Positions 9,001-16,745 of a stretch of DNA of 34,514 nucleotides are shown here, in pieces. Numbering within the stretch: the stretch's first letter is position 1; each line of letters begins with the position of its first letter. A model generated the notes under the pieces. The model saw only the letters and a program-made list of their open reading frames with translations. It ran no database searches and had not been told where the DNA came from. Position numbers and translations under genes: made by a program. The DNA is taken from the NCBI RefSeq assembly GCF_010894455.1, contig NZ_JAAIXY010000042.1, positions 1-34,514 on the forward strand, given 5' to 3'. This stretch comes from Myxococcus eversor (GTDB taxonomy: Bacteria > Myxococcota > Myxococcia > Myxococcales > Myxococcaceae).

Positions 9001-10300
9001 GGGCAACAAGCAACTGGTGGCGTACCTGGTCCCGAGCGCGAGCGGGCCCCTGGACCTGAATGCGCTGCGCGCGCTCCTGAAGGCGAAGCTGCCCGAGTAC
9101 ATGGTGCCCTCGGCCTTCGTCTCGATGGAGCAGCTCCCGCTGACGGCCAACGGCAAGCTGGACCGCCGGGCGCTGCCCGCTCCGGAGGCTTCACCCCTGG
9201 AGTCCGAGCACGCCTTCGTCCCGCCTCGGGACGCGCTCGAGCTGGAGGTGGCCCGCACCTTCGAGGACGTGCTGGGCCTGCGTCCGATCGGCGCCCGCGG
9301 CCACTTCTTCGAGCTGGGCGGTCACTCGCTGATGGCCGTGCGCCTGCTCGCGGTGCTGGCCGAGCGAACCCGCCGACGCCTGCCGCTGAGCGTCCTCTTC
9401 CAGGCCCCCACGGTGGAGCGGCTCGCCGCCGCGCTGCGGACCGAGGCGGGCCCGTGGTCGCCGCTCGTGGCAATCCAGCGCAAGGGCTCGCGCCTCCCCT
9501 TCTTCTGCGTCCATCCGGTGGGCGGCAACGTGCTCGCCTACGCGGAGCTGGCGCGGCGGCTGGGCCCGGATCAGCCCTTCTACGGGCTGCAGTCGCAGGG
9601 CCTCGACGGCGCCCAGCCTCCACTGGAGTCGGTGGAGGAGATGGCCGCCTGCTACCTCGAGGCCATCCGCGCCGTGCAGCCCCGCGGGCCGTACCTGCTC
9701 GGCGGTTGGTCCATGGGCGGTGTGGTGGCCTTCGAGATGGCCCGGCAGCTCCAGGGGCGTGGCGAGCGGGTGGAGGTCCTGGCGCTCATCGACCCCAGCC
9801 CCGCGCGCACCGCCCGGGACGTGTCCGACGAGGTCGCGGTTCCCGACACCGTGGCGCTCTTCGCGAGGGACCTGGGCCGGCTCACGGGCCTCCAGCTTCC
9901 CGACCTGCCCGCGGACGCCGGGCCGGAAGAGCTGCTCCGGGCCGTCCTCGAGGAGGGCCGGAAGAGCGGTGTCCTCATCCCCGAGGCCGGACTGCCCGAG
10001 CTGCGCGCGTTGCTCCAGGTGTTCGCCGCCAACATGAGAGCCACGCGCCGGTACTCCCCGCGCGGTATCGACGGGCAGCTCGCGATGCTGCGCGCGGCGG
10101 ACTCGGGCGACGTCTCCACCACGGGGCGCGACCGCGGCTGGGGAGACAAGGCCACCCAGGGCGTGGAACTCCAGGAAGTGCCGGGAGACCACTACAGCCT
10201 GCTCCAGCCGCCCCATGTCGAGGTGCTCGCGGAGCGGCTGAGAGAGCTGCTCGACCGCGCCAGGCCAGCCGGCCAGACACGCAAGGGTTGGCGTCGATAG
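2..10300 (+). CDS. Non-ribosomal peptide synthetase, C-terminal part, (C)-A-PCP-C-A-PCP-C-A-PCP-TE, 5'-partial
   Basis: Large cytoplasmic multidomain enzyme that builds and releases the C-terminal part of a peptide. The reading frame is already open at base 2, where it reads EPASAAYNMP, the region just after the first core motif of a condensation (C) domain. The true start is therefore upstream, and the ATG at 26 is internal. Domain order is C (partial), A (Ser code), PCP, C, A (Asn code), PCP, C, A (unusual code), PCP, thioesterase. All three C domains keep HHxxxDG, all carrier proteins keep LGGHSL, and no epimerization domain is present, so L residues are expected unless epimerization occurs elsewhere. 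The stop is TAG at 10298. The thioesterase marks this as the last enzyme of its pathway, with earlier modules to the left of the window. The overall function is certain; the substrates are predictions from ten-residue specificity codes. Confidence 0.97.
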   Translation, partial: EPASAAYNMPAALRLTGALDVSSLQRALSELVRRHESLRTSFRDTNGRPVQVISPPGDFSIPVVDLSAHAAREAEVRRLAEQDASSPFNLATSPLLRTTLARLSGSEHVLLLNMHHIITDGWSMGVLVREVAALYEAFSVGQPSPLPEPPVQYADFAVWQRSWLQGEVLEAQLDWWRKHLEGAPALLELPTDRPRPATRTYQGATQSITLPRELSESLTALGRREGVTPFMLLLAAFQVLLSRYSGQDDITVGSPIAGRRMAELEGLIGFFLNTLVLRTRLHGDSSFREVLASVKETTLGAFAHQDIPFEKLVEELAPERSLGHSPLFQVMFALQNVPAGELQLPGLTLRQENQDSTTTKFDLTLLAAEEPRGLRLTAEYSTALFDDSTVARLLGHLQTLLRGAVARPEARLSELPLLEEPERHTLLREWNGARADYPPEACLHTLIEAQVEHTPDAVALAFEGATLTYRQLDERANQLAWHLRSLGVGPEVRVGLFLERSLEMVVALLATLKAGGAYVPFDPAYPAQRLAWMLEDTTPPVLLTQQHLLANLPPHSAQVLCLDTEWSTVARRRADRLAPLAGPDALAYVIFTSGSTGRPKGAMNAHRAVVNRLLWMQDAYGLTAADTVLQKTPFSFDVSVWEFFWPLMTGARLVVAKPGGHQDPTYLVRLIAEETVTTLHFVPSMLQAFLEEPGLERCTSLQRVVCSGEALPLELARRCLQRLPGAGLHNLYGPTEAAVDVSFHPCVRDEPYHSVPIGRPVANTQLRLLDAHLRPVPIGVPGELFIGGVQVGRGYLGRPELTAERFVPDDFSDTPGARLYRTGDLARWRSDGTVEYLGRVDFQVKLRGFRIELGEIEAALRTLPDVADTVVVVREDGAAGARLVAYLVPAASVALDTQALRASLTQRLPGFMVPSAFVTLPALPLSPSGKVDRKALPAPEASHQQLEQAFVAPRNAMELEVARAFEEVLDLNPIGARGHFFELGGHSLLATQLVSRVREAFQVELPLRALFEAPTVEQLALRIQARQSTQVGDARVPALTRASRDGVLPLSFAQQRLWFLHQLEPGSAFYNVPIVLTLRGVLSEDALERGFQELVRRHESLRTVFRTEGGAPVQVILPGGSAQLERVDLRGLPEAERQAEARRRAEQEAMRPFDLETGPLLRTTLLKLAAEEHLLVLVQHHIVSDGWSMGVLVREMAALYAAFRAGQPSPLPELPAQYADYAVWQRSWLQGETLDAQLSWWRKHLEGAPAALELPTDRPRPAIQSFRGALHTRVLPSALADSLQALGHREGTTLFMVLLAGFEVVLSRYSGQEDFVIGTDIANRNRAETEGLIGFFINQLALRAQVGGDPSFRELLGRVRATALDAYAHQDLPFEELVRVINPERSLGRAPLFQVKLVLQNQPTTVLKVPGLTFTPEGTHEAASRLDLTLSIIPTAQGLACTCEYRTDLFEPATIDRLMRHLGTVLEAAAARPETPVSCLPLLSEEEQRQVLVEWNATARDFPRESCIHHLFEAQARDTPDAVALRFGDDSLTYAQLDARANQLAHHLRSLGIGPDTLVALFLERSLALVTAMLGVLKAGGAFVPLDPTYPSERLGFMLADSAAPVVITLEHLADELPSRGELYVLLDADARLLARQPRSPPESRVTAESLAYVLYTSGSTGRPKGVMVTQRGIAHYLAWALQEYRVSSGQSAPVHTSVAFDATLTSLFAPLLAGGSVHLLPSGNELEALAQSLRTHRHGLVKLTPAHLQALLDLMSAQELALQEGTFVVGGEALPAATVERWRRLAPRVRLINEYGPTETVVGCSIHDLNESGLVHGAVPIGRPIANTALYILDARLRPVPVGVTGELYIGGAGVARGYLRRPELTAERFIPDAFSTVPGARLYRTGDLARFLPDGRLDFLGRRDGQVKLRGFRIELGEVESALRQFSQVREAVAVVREDSPGDKRLVAYLVAPGADVSALRDALRQKLPEYLVPSVLVLLDALPLTANGKVDRRALPVPELRTAEPESFAAPRTPTEHALAAIFREVLNVSQVGLHDDFFELGGHSLLATQLISRVREAFQVELPLRALFAAPTVEQLTPRIETLQATGEGDARMPALTRASRDGVLPLSFAQQRLWFLHQLEPGSAFYNVPIVLTLKGALSEDALERSFQELVRRHESLRTVFRTEGGAPVQIILPVGSSKLERVDLSSLPEAERQAEARRRAEQEAVRPFDLETGPLLRTTLLKLAADEHLLVLNMHHIVSDGWSMGVVVREMGAIYEGLRQGRPVALPELPVQYVDYAVWQRDWLKGAVLEEQLGWWKQHLSGAPPVLELPTDRPRPAFLSYRGDSYPVRLPRQLSEALKALCQKEGVTPFMALLAVYQLLLSRYSGQEDITVGSPIAGRRRGELEGLIGFFINTLVLRTRLEGNVSFRQLLASVKETTLGAFAHQDIPFEKLVEELAPERSLGRTPLFQVMFVLQNLPTGELHLPGITLHQEKQEHTTTKFDLTLALAEGPDGFGGGLTYSTDLFDPATAARLMRHFQVLLEAVTARPDTALRELPLLPPDERHQVLVDWNDTRADFPREATLHSLFQAQARRTPGATALVSESATLTYRQLDEDSTRLALHLRSLGAGPDTRVALCLERSCELVVAILAILKAGAAWVPLDPEYPSGRLAFMLKDCGAKLLLTRSDLLQALPSTQVPLLRLDALDALPSPEGIALPEPEALSPAYVIYTSGSTGLPKGVQVAHRAVINHLHWRQRHFPMGPQEAFLQKASFSFDISVWEMFAPLLTGARLVLARPGGQRDSEYLVRTVRRHAITHLHFGPAPLSAFLQTPDVEHCQSLRFVFCGGEPLTHELHARFGSRLSARLVHQYGPTEACIDCTAWECPPPPVSTLPLGRPISNTQAYVVDASLRPVPVGVPGELLIGGEALALGYLGRPELTAERFVPDDFSVAPGARLYRTGDKVRWQADGTLEFLGRFDSQVKLRGFRIEPGEVEAALLTHLEVREAVVIAREDSPGNKQLVAYLVPSASGPLDLNALRALLKAKLPEYMVPSAFVSMEQLPLTANGKLDRRALPAPEASPLESEHAFVPPRDALELEVARTFEDVLGLRPIGARGHFFELGGHSLMAVRLLAVLAERTRRRLPLSVLFQAPTVERLAAALRTEAGPWSPLVAIQRKGSRLPFFCVHPVGGNVLAYAELARRLGPDQPFYGLQSQGLDGAQPPLESVEEMAACYLEAIRAVQPRGPYLLGGWSMGGVVAFEMARQLQGRGERVEVLALIDPSPARTARDVSDEVAVPDTVALFARDLGRLTGLQLPDLPADAGPEELLRAVLEEGRKSGVLIPEAGLPELRALLQVFAANMRATRRYSPRGIDGQLAMLRAADSGDVSTTGRDRGWGDKATQGVELQEVPGDHYSLLQPPHVEVLAERLRELLDRARPAGQTRKGWRR
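871..969 (+). repeat. 99-bp identical tract, copy 1 (C domain of module a)
   Basis: By eye, this tract matches 7249-7347 base for base, third codon positions included. It encodes the part of the C domain around FAHQDIPFEKLVEELAPERS. Flanking sequence on both sides is similar but not identical, which suggests gene conversion or a recent recombination between modules of the same gene. Confidence 0.85.
2941..3570 (+). repeat. PCP-C junction repeat, copy 1
   Basis: About 630 bp running from the carrier protein of module a into the C domain of module b. It aligns without gaps at an offset of 3183 bp to 6124-6753. By eye roughly nine bases in ten are the same, including long runs of synonymous sites. 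Beyond about 3570 the similarity falls sharply. Confidence 0.8.
3096..6278 (+). other. Module b of left NRPS: C-A(Asn)-PCP
   Basis: The C domain opens with SFAQQRLWFL (Ser codon at 3152) and carries QHHIVSDG, with the first His at 3539. Its second half reads TDIANRNR and FFINQLALR, where the two sibling C domains read SPIAGRR and FFxNTLVLR, so it belongs to a different C-domain lineage. The A domain runs about 4490-6000. Its pocket residues, from Asp 5105, read D-A-T-K-V-G-E-V-G-K, close to the known asparagine code DLTKLGEVGK. The carrier Ser is at 6143. Because this C domain takes a seryl donor from module a, it is a candidate for the 'modified amino acid' type; see findings. Confidence 0.8.
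6124..6753 (+). repeat. PCP-C junction repeat, copy 2
   Basis: Second copy of the 2941-3570 segment, covering the carrier protein of module b and the first part of the C domain of module c. The repeat unit crosses domain borders, which indicates module duplication or conversion, not merely domain conservation. Confidence 0.8.
6279..9440 (+). other. Module c of left NRPS: C-A(uncertain, Glu-like?)-PCP
   Basis: The C domain begins with SFAQQRLWFL (Ser codon at 6335) and has HHIVSDG from 6722. Its first part is almost the same DNA as the C domain of module b, and a later tract is identical to module a. The A domain spans about 7670-9170, with YTSGSTGLPKG, YGPTE, YRTGD and NGKLDRR. Its pocket residues, from Asp 8282, read D-I-W-H-F-G-Q-I-D-K. 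As I recall the published codes, this shares seven positions with one glutamate code (DAWHFGGVDK) and six with serine codes, so no firm substrate can be given. The carrier Ser is at 9326; the following helix reads MAVRLL instead of the LATQL of the other modules, as is common before a thioesterase. Confidence 0.75.
7249..7347 (+). repeat. 99-bp identical tract, copy 2 (C domain of module c)
   Basis: Second copy of the tract at 871-969, located 6378 bp downstream in the same reading frame and at the same place in the condensation domain. Module b, which lies between them, has a different sequence at the equivalent position. Confidence 0.85.
9441..10297 (+). other. C-terminal type I thioesterase domain of left NRPS
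   Basis: Alpha/beta-hydrolase domain that takes the finished chain from the last carrier protein and releases it by hydrolysis or cyclization. It starts with FCVHPVGGNVLAY and has the nucleophile elbow GWSMGG with the catalytic Ser codon at 9710. The likely Asp is at 9791 (LIDPSP) and the likely His at 10190 (GDHYSLL). All three triad members are present, so the domain looks active. Whether the product is linear or cyclic cannot be read from the sequence. Confidence 0.9.
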
Positions 10301-10401
10301 GGCTTACGACGCACCGCACCACCCCCGCCTGGTCCACTTCCAGGCGCTCGCCGCATCGCGCGGCGGCAGGAATCGAAAGCCCGCTCGCCTGTTCCGACCG
10401 C

Positions 10402-10424
10402 CGGGTAATAGTTCCCGACTTTTT
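10402..10424 (+). terminator. Weak candidate terminator after the left NRPS gene
   Basis: A short CGGG...CCCG inverted repeat is followed directly by ACTTTTT, about 100 bp after the NRPS stop codon. The stem is only about four pairs, so this is tentative. The remaining 193-bp gap (10301-10493) shows no other gene. TTGACC at 10431 could be a -35 element for the next gene, but I see no convincing -10 element. Confidence 0.25.
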
Positions 10425-10493
10425 GCTTGCTTGACCCTGGCGGTGGCATCCCGCAGAACGCGGCATCCCATGGCCCTGGAAAGGACCTGTCCA

Positions 10494-12620
10494 ATGAAAC
10501 GGTTGTTCCTGATTGCCACCCTTGTCGGCGCGGCCCCCGCCCTGGCCGACGAAGGCATGTGGACGTACAACAACTTCCCGTCCGCGAAGGTGAAGGAGAA
10601 GTACGGCTTCGAGCCCACGCAGGAGTGGCTCGACAAGGCCCGGCTCTCCTCCGCGCGCCTCGCCGGCGGCTGTTCCGCCAGCTTCGTGTCCCCCAACGGC
10701 CTGGTGATGACCAATCACCACTGCGCCCGCGGCTGTATCGAGCAGCTCTCCGGCGCGAAGAAGGACTACATCGCCAACGGCTTCTACGCGAAGTCCGAAG
10801 CCGAGGAGACGCAGTGCCCGGCGATGGAGATCAACCAGCTGGAGCAGATCTCCGACGTCACCGAGGCGCTGAACAAGGCGACCGCGGGCCTGACTGGCAA
10901 GCCGTACAGCGACACCCTGAAGGCGAAGATGGCCGAGATGGAGCAGGCCTGCTCCGCCGGCGACGCCAAGGTGCGCTGTGACGTCGTCACCCTGTACCAG
11001 GGTGGCAAGTACAACCTCTACAAGTACCGCCGCTTCCAGGACGTGCGCCTGGTGATGGCCCCCGAGCACGCCATCGCCTTCTTCGGTGGTGACCCGGACA
11101 ACTTCGAGTTCCCCCGGTGGGACCTCGACGTGACGTTCCTGCGCGTCTACCAGGACGGCAAGCCGGCCAAGACGGAGAACTTCTTCAAGTGGTCGGAGAA
11201 GAGCGCCAAGGAGGGTGACCTCACCTTCGTGTCCGGCCACCCCGGCCGCACCTCGCGCGGGCTCACCATCGCGGAGCTGGAGTACCAGCGCGACGTGGCC
11301 ATGCCGAAGATGCTCTTCACGATGTCCGAGCTGCGCGGCATGGTGACCGAGTTCCAGAAGCGCGGCCCCGAGCAGAAGCGCATCTCCAACAACCTGCTCT
11401 TCGGCGTGGAGAACGGCCTGAAGGCCACCAAGGGCCGCCTGGAGGCGCTCCAGGACAAGAAGTTCTTCGCCCAGAAGGTCGCCGCCGAGCAGGAGCTGCG
11501 CAAGAAGGTCGACGCGAACCCGGAGACGAAGAAGAAGTACGGCGCCGCGTGGGATGAGATCGCCAAGGCGCAGGGCCAGCTCGTCAACATCCGCAAGGAC
11601 CTGGCCTTCGTCGAGCAGGGCAGCGGCCTGTCCTCCAGCCTGTACGGCATCGCGAAGACGCTGGTGCGCGCCTCCGAGGAGCTCCCCAAGGAGAACGGCC
11701 AGCGCCTGCGTGAGTTCAACCAGGCCAACCTGCCGGCCCTCCAGGCCCAGCTGCTCAGCCCGGCCCCCATCTACGCGGACCTGGAGATCCTCCGCCTGAC
11801 GTTCGGCCTGACGAAGATGCGCGAGGAGCTCGGCTCCAACCACCCGTTCGTCAAGAAGGTCCTGGGCAAGGAGTCCCCCGAGAAGATGGCGGCCCGGCTG
11901 GTGAAGGGCTCCAAGCTCTGCGTCCTCAAGGACGTGAAGGGCTCCAAGATGTGTGACGTGGCCGTGCGCAAGAGCCTCCTCGACGGCGGCAAGGCGGCCA
12001 TCGCCGCGTCCAAGGACCCGATGATCCAGCTCGCCCTCGCGCTCGACGCGGATGGCCGCGCGGTCCGCAAGAACTACGAGGAGAACATCGACGCGGTCAT
12101 CAAGAAGAACGCGGAGCTGGTCGCCAAGGCGAAGTTCGAGGCCTATGGCACCAACCAGTACCCGGACGCGACGTTCAGCCTGCGCCTGTCCTACGGCTCG
12201 GTGAAGGGCTACATGGAGGACGGCAAGAAGGTGGACCCCGTCACCCAGATGGCTGGCACGTTCGAGCACGCCACGGGCGAGGATCCCTTCGCCCTTCCGC
12301 CGTCCTGGCTGAAGTCGGAGAAGCTGCTCGACGGCGCCACGGCGATGAACATGGTCACCACCAACGACATCATCGGTGGCAACTCCGGTTCGCCGATGAT
12401 CAACAAGGACGCTGAGATTGTCGGCCTGGTGTTCGACGGCAACATCCAGTCCCTGGGCGGTGAGTACGGCTTCGACGAGTCCGTCAACCGCACCGTGGCC
12501 GTGCACAGCGACGCCATCATCGAGTCGCTGAAGAAGATCTACGGCGCCAACCGGGTGCTCGAGGAGCTCCGCCCGGGCAGCACCCAGATTCCCTCGGTCC
12601 CCACCAAGCCGGCCGGGTGA
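10494..12620 (+). CDS. S46 family serine dipeptidyl-peptidase, DPP7-like, exported
   Basis: Exopeptidase that removes dipeptides from the N-terminus of oligopeptides, outside the cytoplasm. The ATG at 10494 is chosen because AAGGA lies 8 bp upstream and because it begins a signal peptide, MKRLFLIATLVGAAPALA, with likely cleavage after residue 18. An in-frame upstream start would bury this signal. The mature enzyme shows the S46 landmarks: MTNHHC (His 75/76), Asp 212 after FPRW, and GGNSGSP with the nucleophile Ser 631. Its 708 residues match the family. Eighteen residues after the serine lies Gly 649; in the family Gly here goes with hydrophobic P1 preference (DPP7) and Arg with acidic preference (DPP11). 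The gene stands alone, and a peptide-feeding role is likely. It has no evident link to the NRPS. Confidence 0.92.
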   Translation: MKRLFLIATLVGAAPALADEGMWTYNNFPSAKVKEKYGFEPTQEWLDKARLSSARLAGGCSASFVSPNGLVMTNHHCARGCIEQLSGAKKDYIANGFYAKSEAEETQCPAMEINQLEQISDVTEALNKATAGLTGKPYSDTLKAKMAEMEQACSAGDAKVRCDVVTLYQGGKYNLYKYRRFQDVRLVMAPEHAIAFFGGDPDNFEFPRWDLDVTFLRVYQDGKPAKTENFFKWSEKSAKEGDLTFVSGHPGRTSRGLTIAELEYQRDVAMPKMLFTMSELRGMVTEFQKRGPEQKRISNNLLFGVENGLKATKGRLEALQDKKFFAQKVAAEQELRKKVDANPETKKKYGAAWDEIAKAQGQLVNIRKDLAFVEQGSGLSSSLYGIAKTLVRASEELPKENGQRLREFNQANLPALQAQLLSPAPIYADLEILRLTFGLTKMREELGSNHPFVKKVLGKESPEKMAARLVKGSKLCVLKDVKGSKMCDVAVRKSLLDGGKAAIAASKDPMIQLALALDADGRAVRKNYEENIDAVIKKNAELVAKAKFEAYGTNQYPDATFSLRLSYGSVKGYMEDGKKVDPVTQMAGTFEHATGEDPFALPPSWLKSEKLLDGATAMNMVTTNDIIGGNSGSPMINKDAEIVGLVFDGNIQSLGGEYGFDESVNRTVAVHSDAIIESLKKIYGANRVLEELRPGSTQIPSVPTKPAG

Positions 12621-12672
12621 TTCACCCTCGCTGACGGGGCCCGGGCTTCGAAACCCGGACCCCTGATGCACG

Positions 12673-12716
12673 AAGAGGCTGCCTGGGCACGTTCGCCAGG
12701 CAGCCTCTTTTCGTTT
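12673..12716 (+). terminator. Rho-independent terminator after the S46 peptidase gene
   Basis: A perfect 14-bp stem (12673-12686 with 12696-12709) with a 9-base loop is followed by TTCGTTT. It lies 52 bp after the peptidase stop and 32 bp before the end of the convergent guaA gene, so it separates the two transcripts and may also act on guaA. A second GC-rich hairpin without a T tract sits just upstream at 12636-12663. Confidence 0.85.
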
Positions 12717-12740
12717 CCGCCCTGCCACCCTGCTCCGGCC

Positions 12741-14294
<1,554 letters not shown>

Positions 14295-14394
14295 CGGAGG
14301 TTCTCCAAGGGGGCGTCGTTGACGGCTGGGGGCCCTTATCGCTACAAACTTCCGGAAAGCAACGCCCAAGTCCCCTCAATTGTTCGAGGTCCGG
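14295..14394. promoter_or_regulatory. Divergent promoter region, guaA (-) and lipoprotein gene (+)
   Basis: These 100 bp separate two divergent start codons and must hold both promoters. On the minus strand TTGCTT (14362-14357) and GATAAG (14340-14335), 16 bp apart, resemble -35 and -10 boxes for guaA. I found no clear pair for the plus-strand gene. No guanine riboswitch-like structure was recognised. Confidence 0.4.
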
Positions 14395-15015
14395 ATGCTC
14401 CGCCGCCTGTCCGCTTCCACTGCTGCGACCCTCTTGTTCCTCTCCGCCTCTGGATGCGTGAAGGAAATCTCCTCCGACGAGCGACTGGACCGCGAGACCC
14501 AGAACCTGGCTGTCAAAGACACGCCAGGGGTCTCCGAGCTCCAGAAGCTCACCTGTGACGACACCACCGACGCGCTGGGCAAGGCCCGCAACGTCAACCG
14601 CCCCGAGACTGACCGCCTCGTCGACTACATCGAGCTGTACTCCTCGCTGCGCAAGCGGACCACGACGTTCGAGGATGCGATGAACCGCAACCCGGACCTG
14701 AGCTACCGCGAGGGCAGCCAGCAGATCGTCAACGCGAAGGACACCTGCATCCAGCAGACGGCCGACGTGAAGGTCGAGTTCGAGACCTACATGCGCGAGC
14801 TGGTGGAGGTCCCCACCGTGCAGGAGATCAAGGGCGGCAACGCCGTCACCATCGCCCGGCTCGACTTCAACACCCTGCGCCAGGCGATTGAGACGCTGGA
14901 GCCCGACGACAAGGACTCCCTGCTCGGTCGCGTGGCCAACGCGGAGAAGAAGATCTCCGCCGCGTCGCCGCCTCCCGAGGACACGGGCGCCGGTGGCCGC
15001 AAGCCCCGGAAGTAG
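14395..15015 (+). CDS. Small putative lipoprotein of unknown function
   Basis: I do not recognise this family. The start at ATG 14395 is preferred over TTG 14380 because GAGG lies 5 bp upstream of the ATG, and the protein then opens with a compact lipoprotein signal: MLRR, a hydrophobic stretch, and a lipobox-like ASGC with Cys 21. The -3 residue is Ala, which is less usual than Leu, so lipidation is likely but not certain. The remaining ~185 residues are charged and probably mainly helical, with no transmembrane segment. Three further cysteines (in LTCDD, at DTCIQQ and the signal Cys aside) are few and unpatterned. The C-terminus is Pro/Gly-rich and basic, ending GGRKPRK. The gene is monocistronic between guaA and guaB. 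Function unknown; an envelope location is inferred. Confidence 0.75.
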   Translation: MLRRLSASTAATLLFLSASGCVKEISSDERLDRETQNLAVKDTPGVSELQKLTCDDTTDALGKARNVNRPETDRLVDYIELYSSLRKRTTTFEDAMNRNPDLSYREGSQQIVNAKDTCIQQTADVKVEFETYMRELVEVPTVQEIKGGNAVTIARLDFNTLRQAIETLEPDDKDSLLGRVANAEKKISAASPPPEDTGAGGRKPRK

Positions 15016-15040
15016 CCGCCGTCCCGGCTGACCGACGCCG

Positions 15041-15090
15041 GAAACGAATGAGGGCCCCGCCTCGAGTGGCGTGGGCCCTCTTTTCGTTCC
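15041..15090. terminator. Bidirectional terminator between lipoprotein gene and guaB
   Basis: A strong GGGCCC-based stem (AGGGCCC at 15051 pairing with GGGCCCT ending at 15079) extends outward through A-rich bases on the left (GAAACGAATG) and CTTTTCGTTC on the right. It can therefore act on both strands. It lies 25 bp after the lipoprotein stop and 21 bp from the guaB stop, as expected for a convergent pair. Confidence 0.8.
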
Positions 15091-15111
15091 ACCCGGAAGC
15101 CGCCCGCGCGC

Positions 15112-16569
<1,458 letters not shown>

Positions 16570-16625
16570 GGGCGGCGCTCCCGGGGCGAAGGGCCCACGA
16601 GGCACCAGCGCCCCGAGGGTGCGGT

Positions 16626-16654
16626 TCCATACGAGGTACGTTCTCGCCACGCAA
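16626..16654 (-). promoter_or_regulatory. guaB: Putative sigma-70-type promoter of guaB
   Basis: On the minus strand TTGCGT (16654-16649) and TATGGA (16631-16626) are separated by 17 bp, a good match to housekeeping -35/-10 boxes. They would start transcription near 16619, leaving a leader of about 50 bases before the guaB ATG. This also supports the shorter guaB start. Confidence 0.55.
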
Positions 16655-16700
16655 CCTGGAAGGGTGGACTTTTTGACGCCCGTTCACTCGCACTTCAAGC

Positions 16701-16737
16701 GATAATCCACCCCAGGCTTTTCACTCACGTCTCAGGA
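16701..16737 (+). promoter_or_regulatory. Possible -10 box and ribosome binding site of the PilZ-like/Hsp70 gene
   Basis: GATAAT at 16701-16706 resembles a -10 box; a TTGACG at 16673 is 22 bp away, too far for a standard promoter. AGGA at 16734-16737 lies 8 bp before TTG 16746 and decides for this non-ATG start, since no in-frame ATG occurs until well inside the PilZ-like domain. Confidence 0.4.
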
Positions 16738-16745
16738 ACCGGGCT

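Noticed and set aside
4649..9013. A 1454-codon open frame on the minus strand, opposite the left NRPS
   Set aside because: It is antisense to well-recognised C, A and PCP domains, has no recognisable motif, and is explained by the scarcity of stop codons in GC-rich genes.
10431..10493. Earlier in-frame TTG start for the S46 peptidase
   Set aside because: It would place 21 residues before a clear signal peptide; the ATG at 10494 has a well-spaced ribosome binding site.
9975..12728. A 917-codon minus-strand frame across the end of the NRPS and the S46 gene
   Set aside because: It spans a gap with a terminator and lies opposite two clear genes; composition is that of an antisense shadow.
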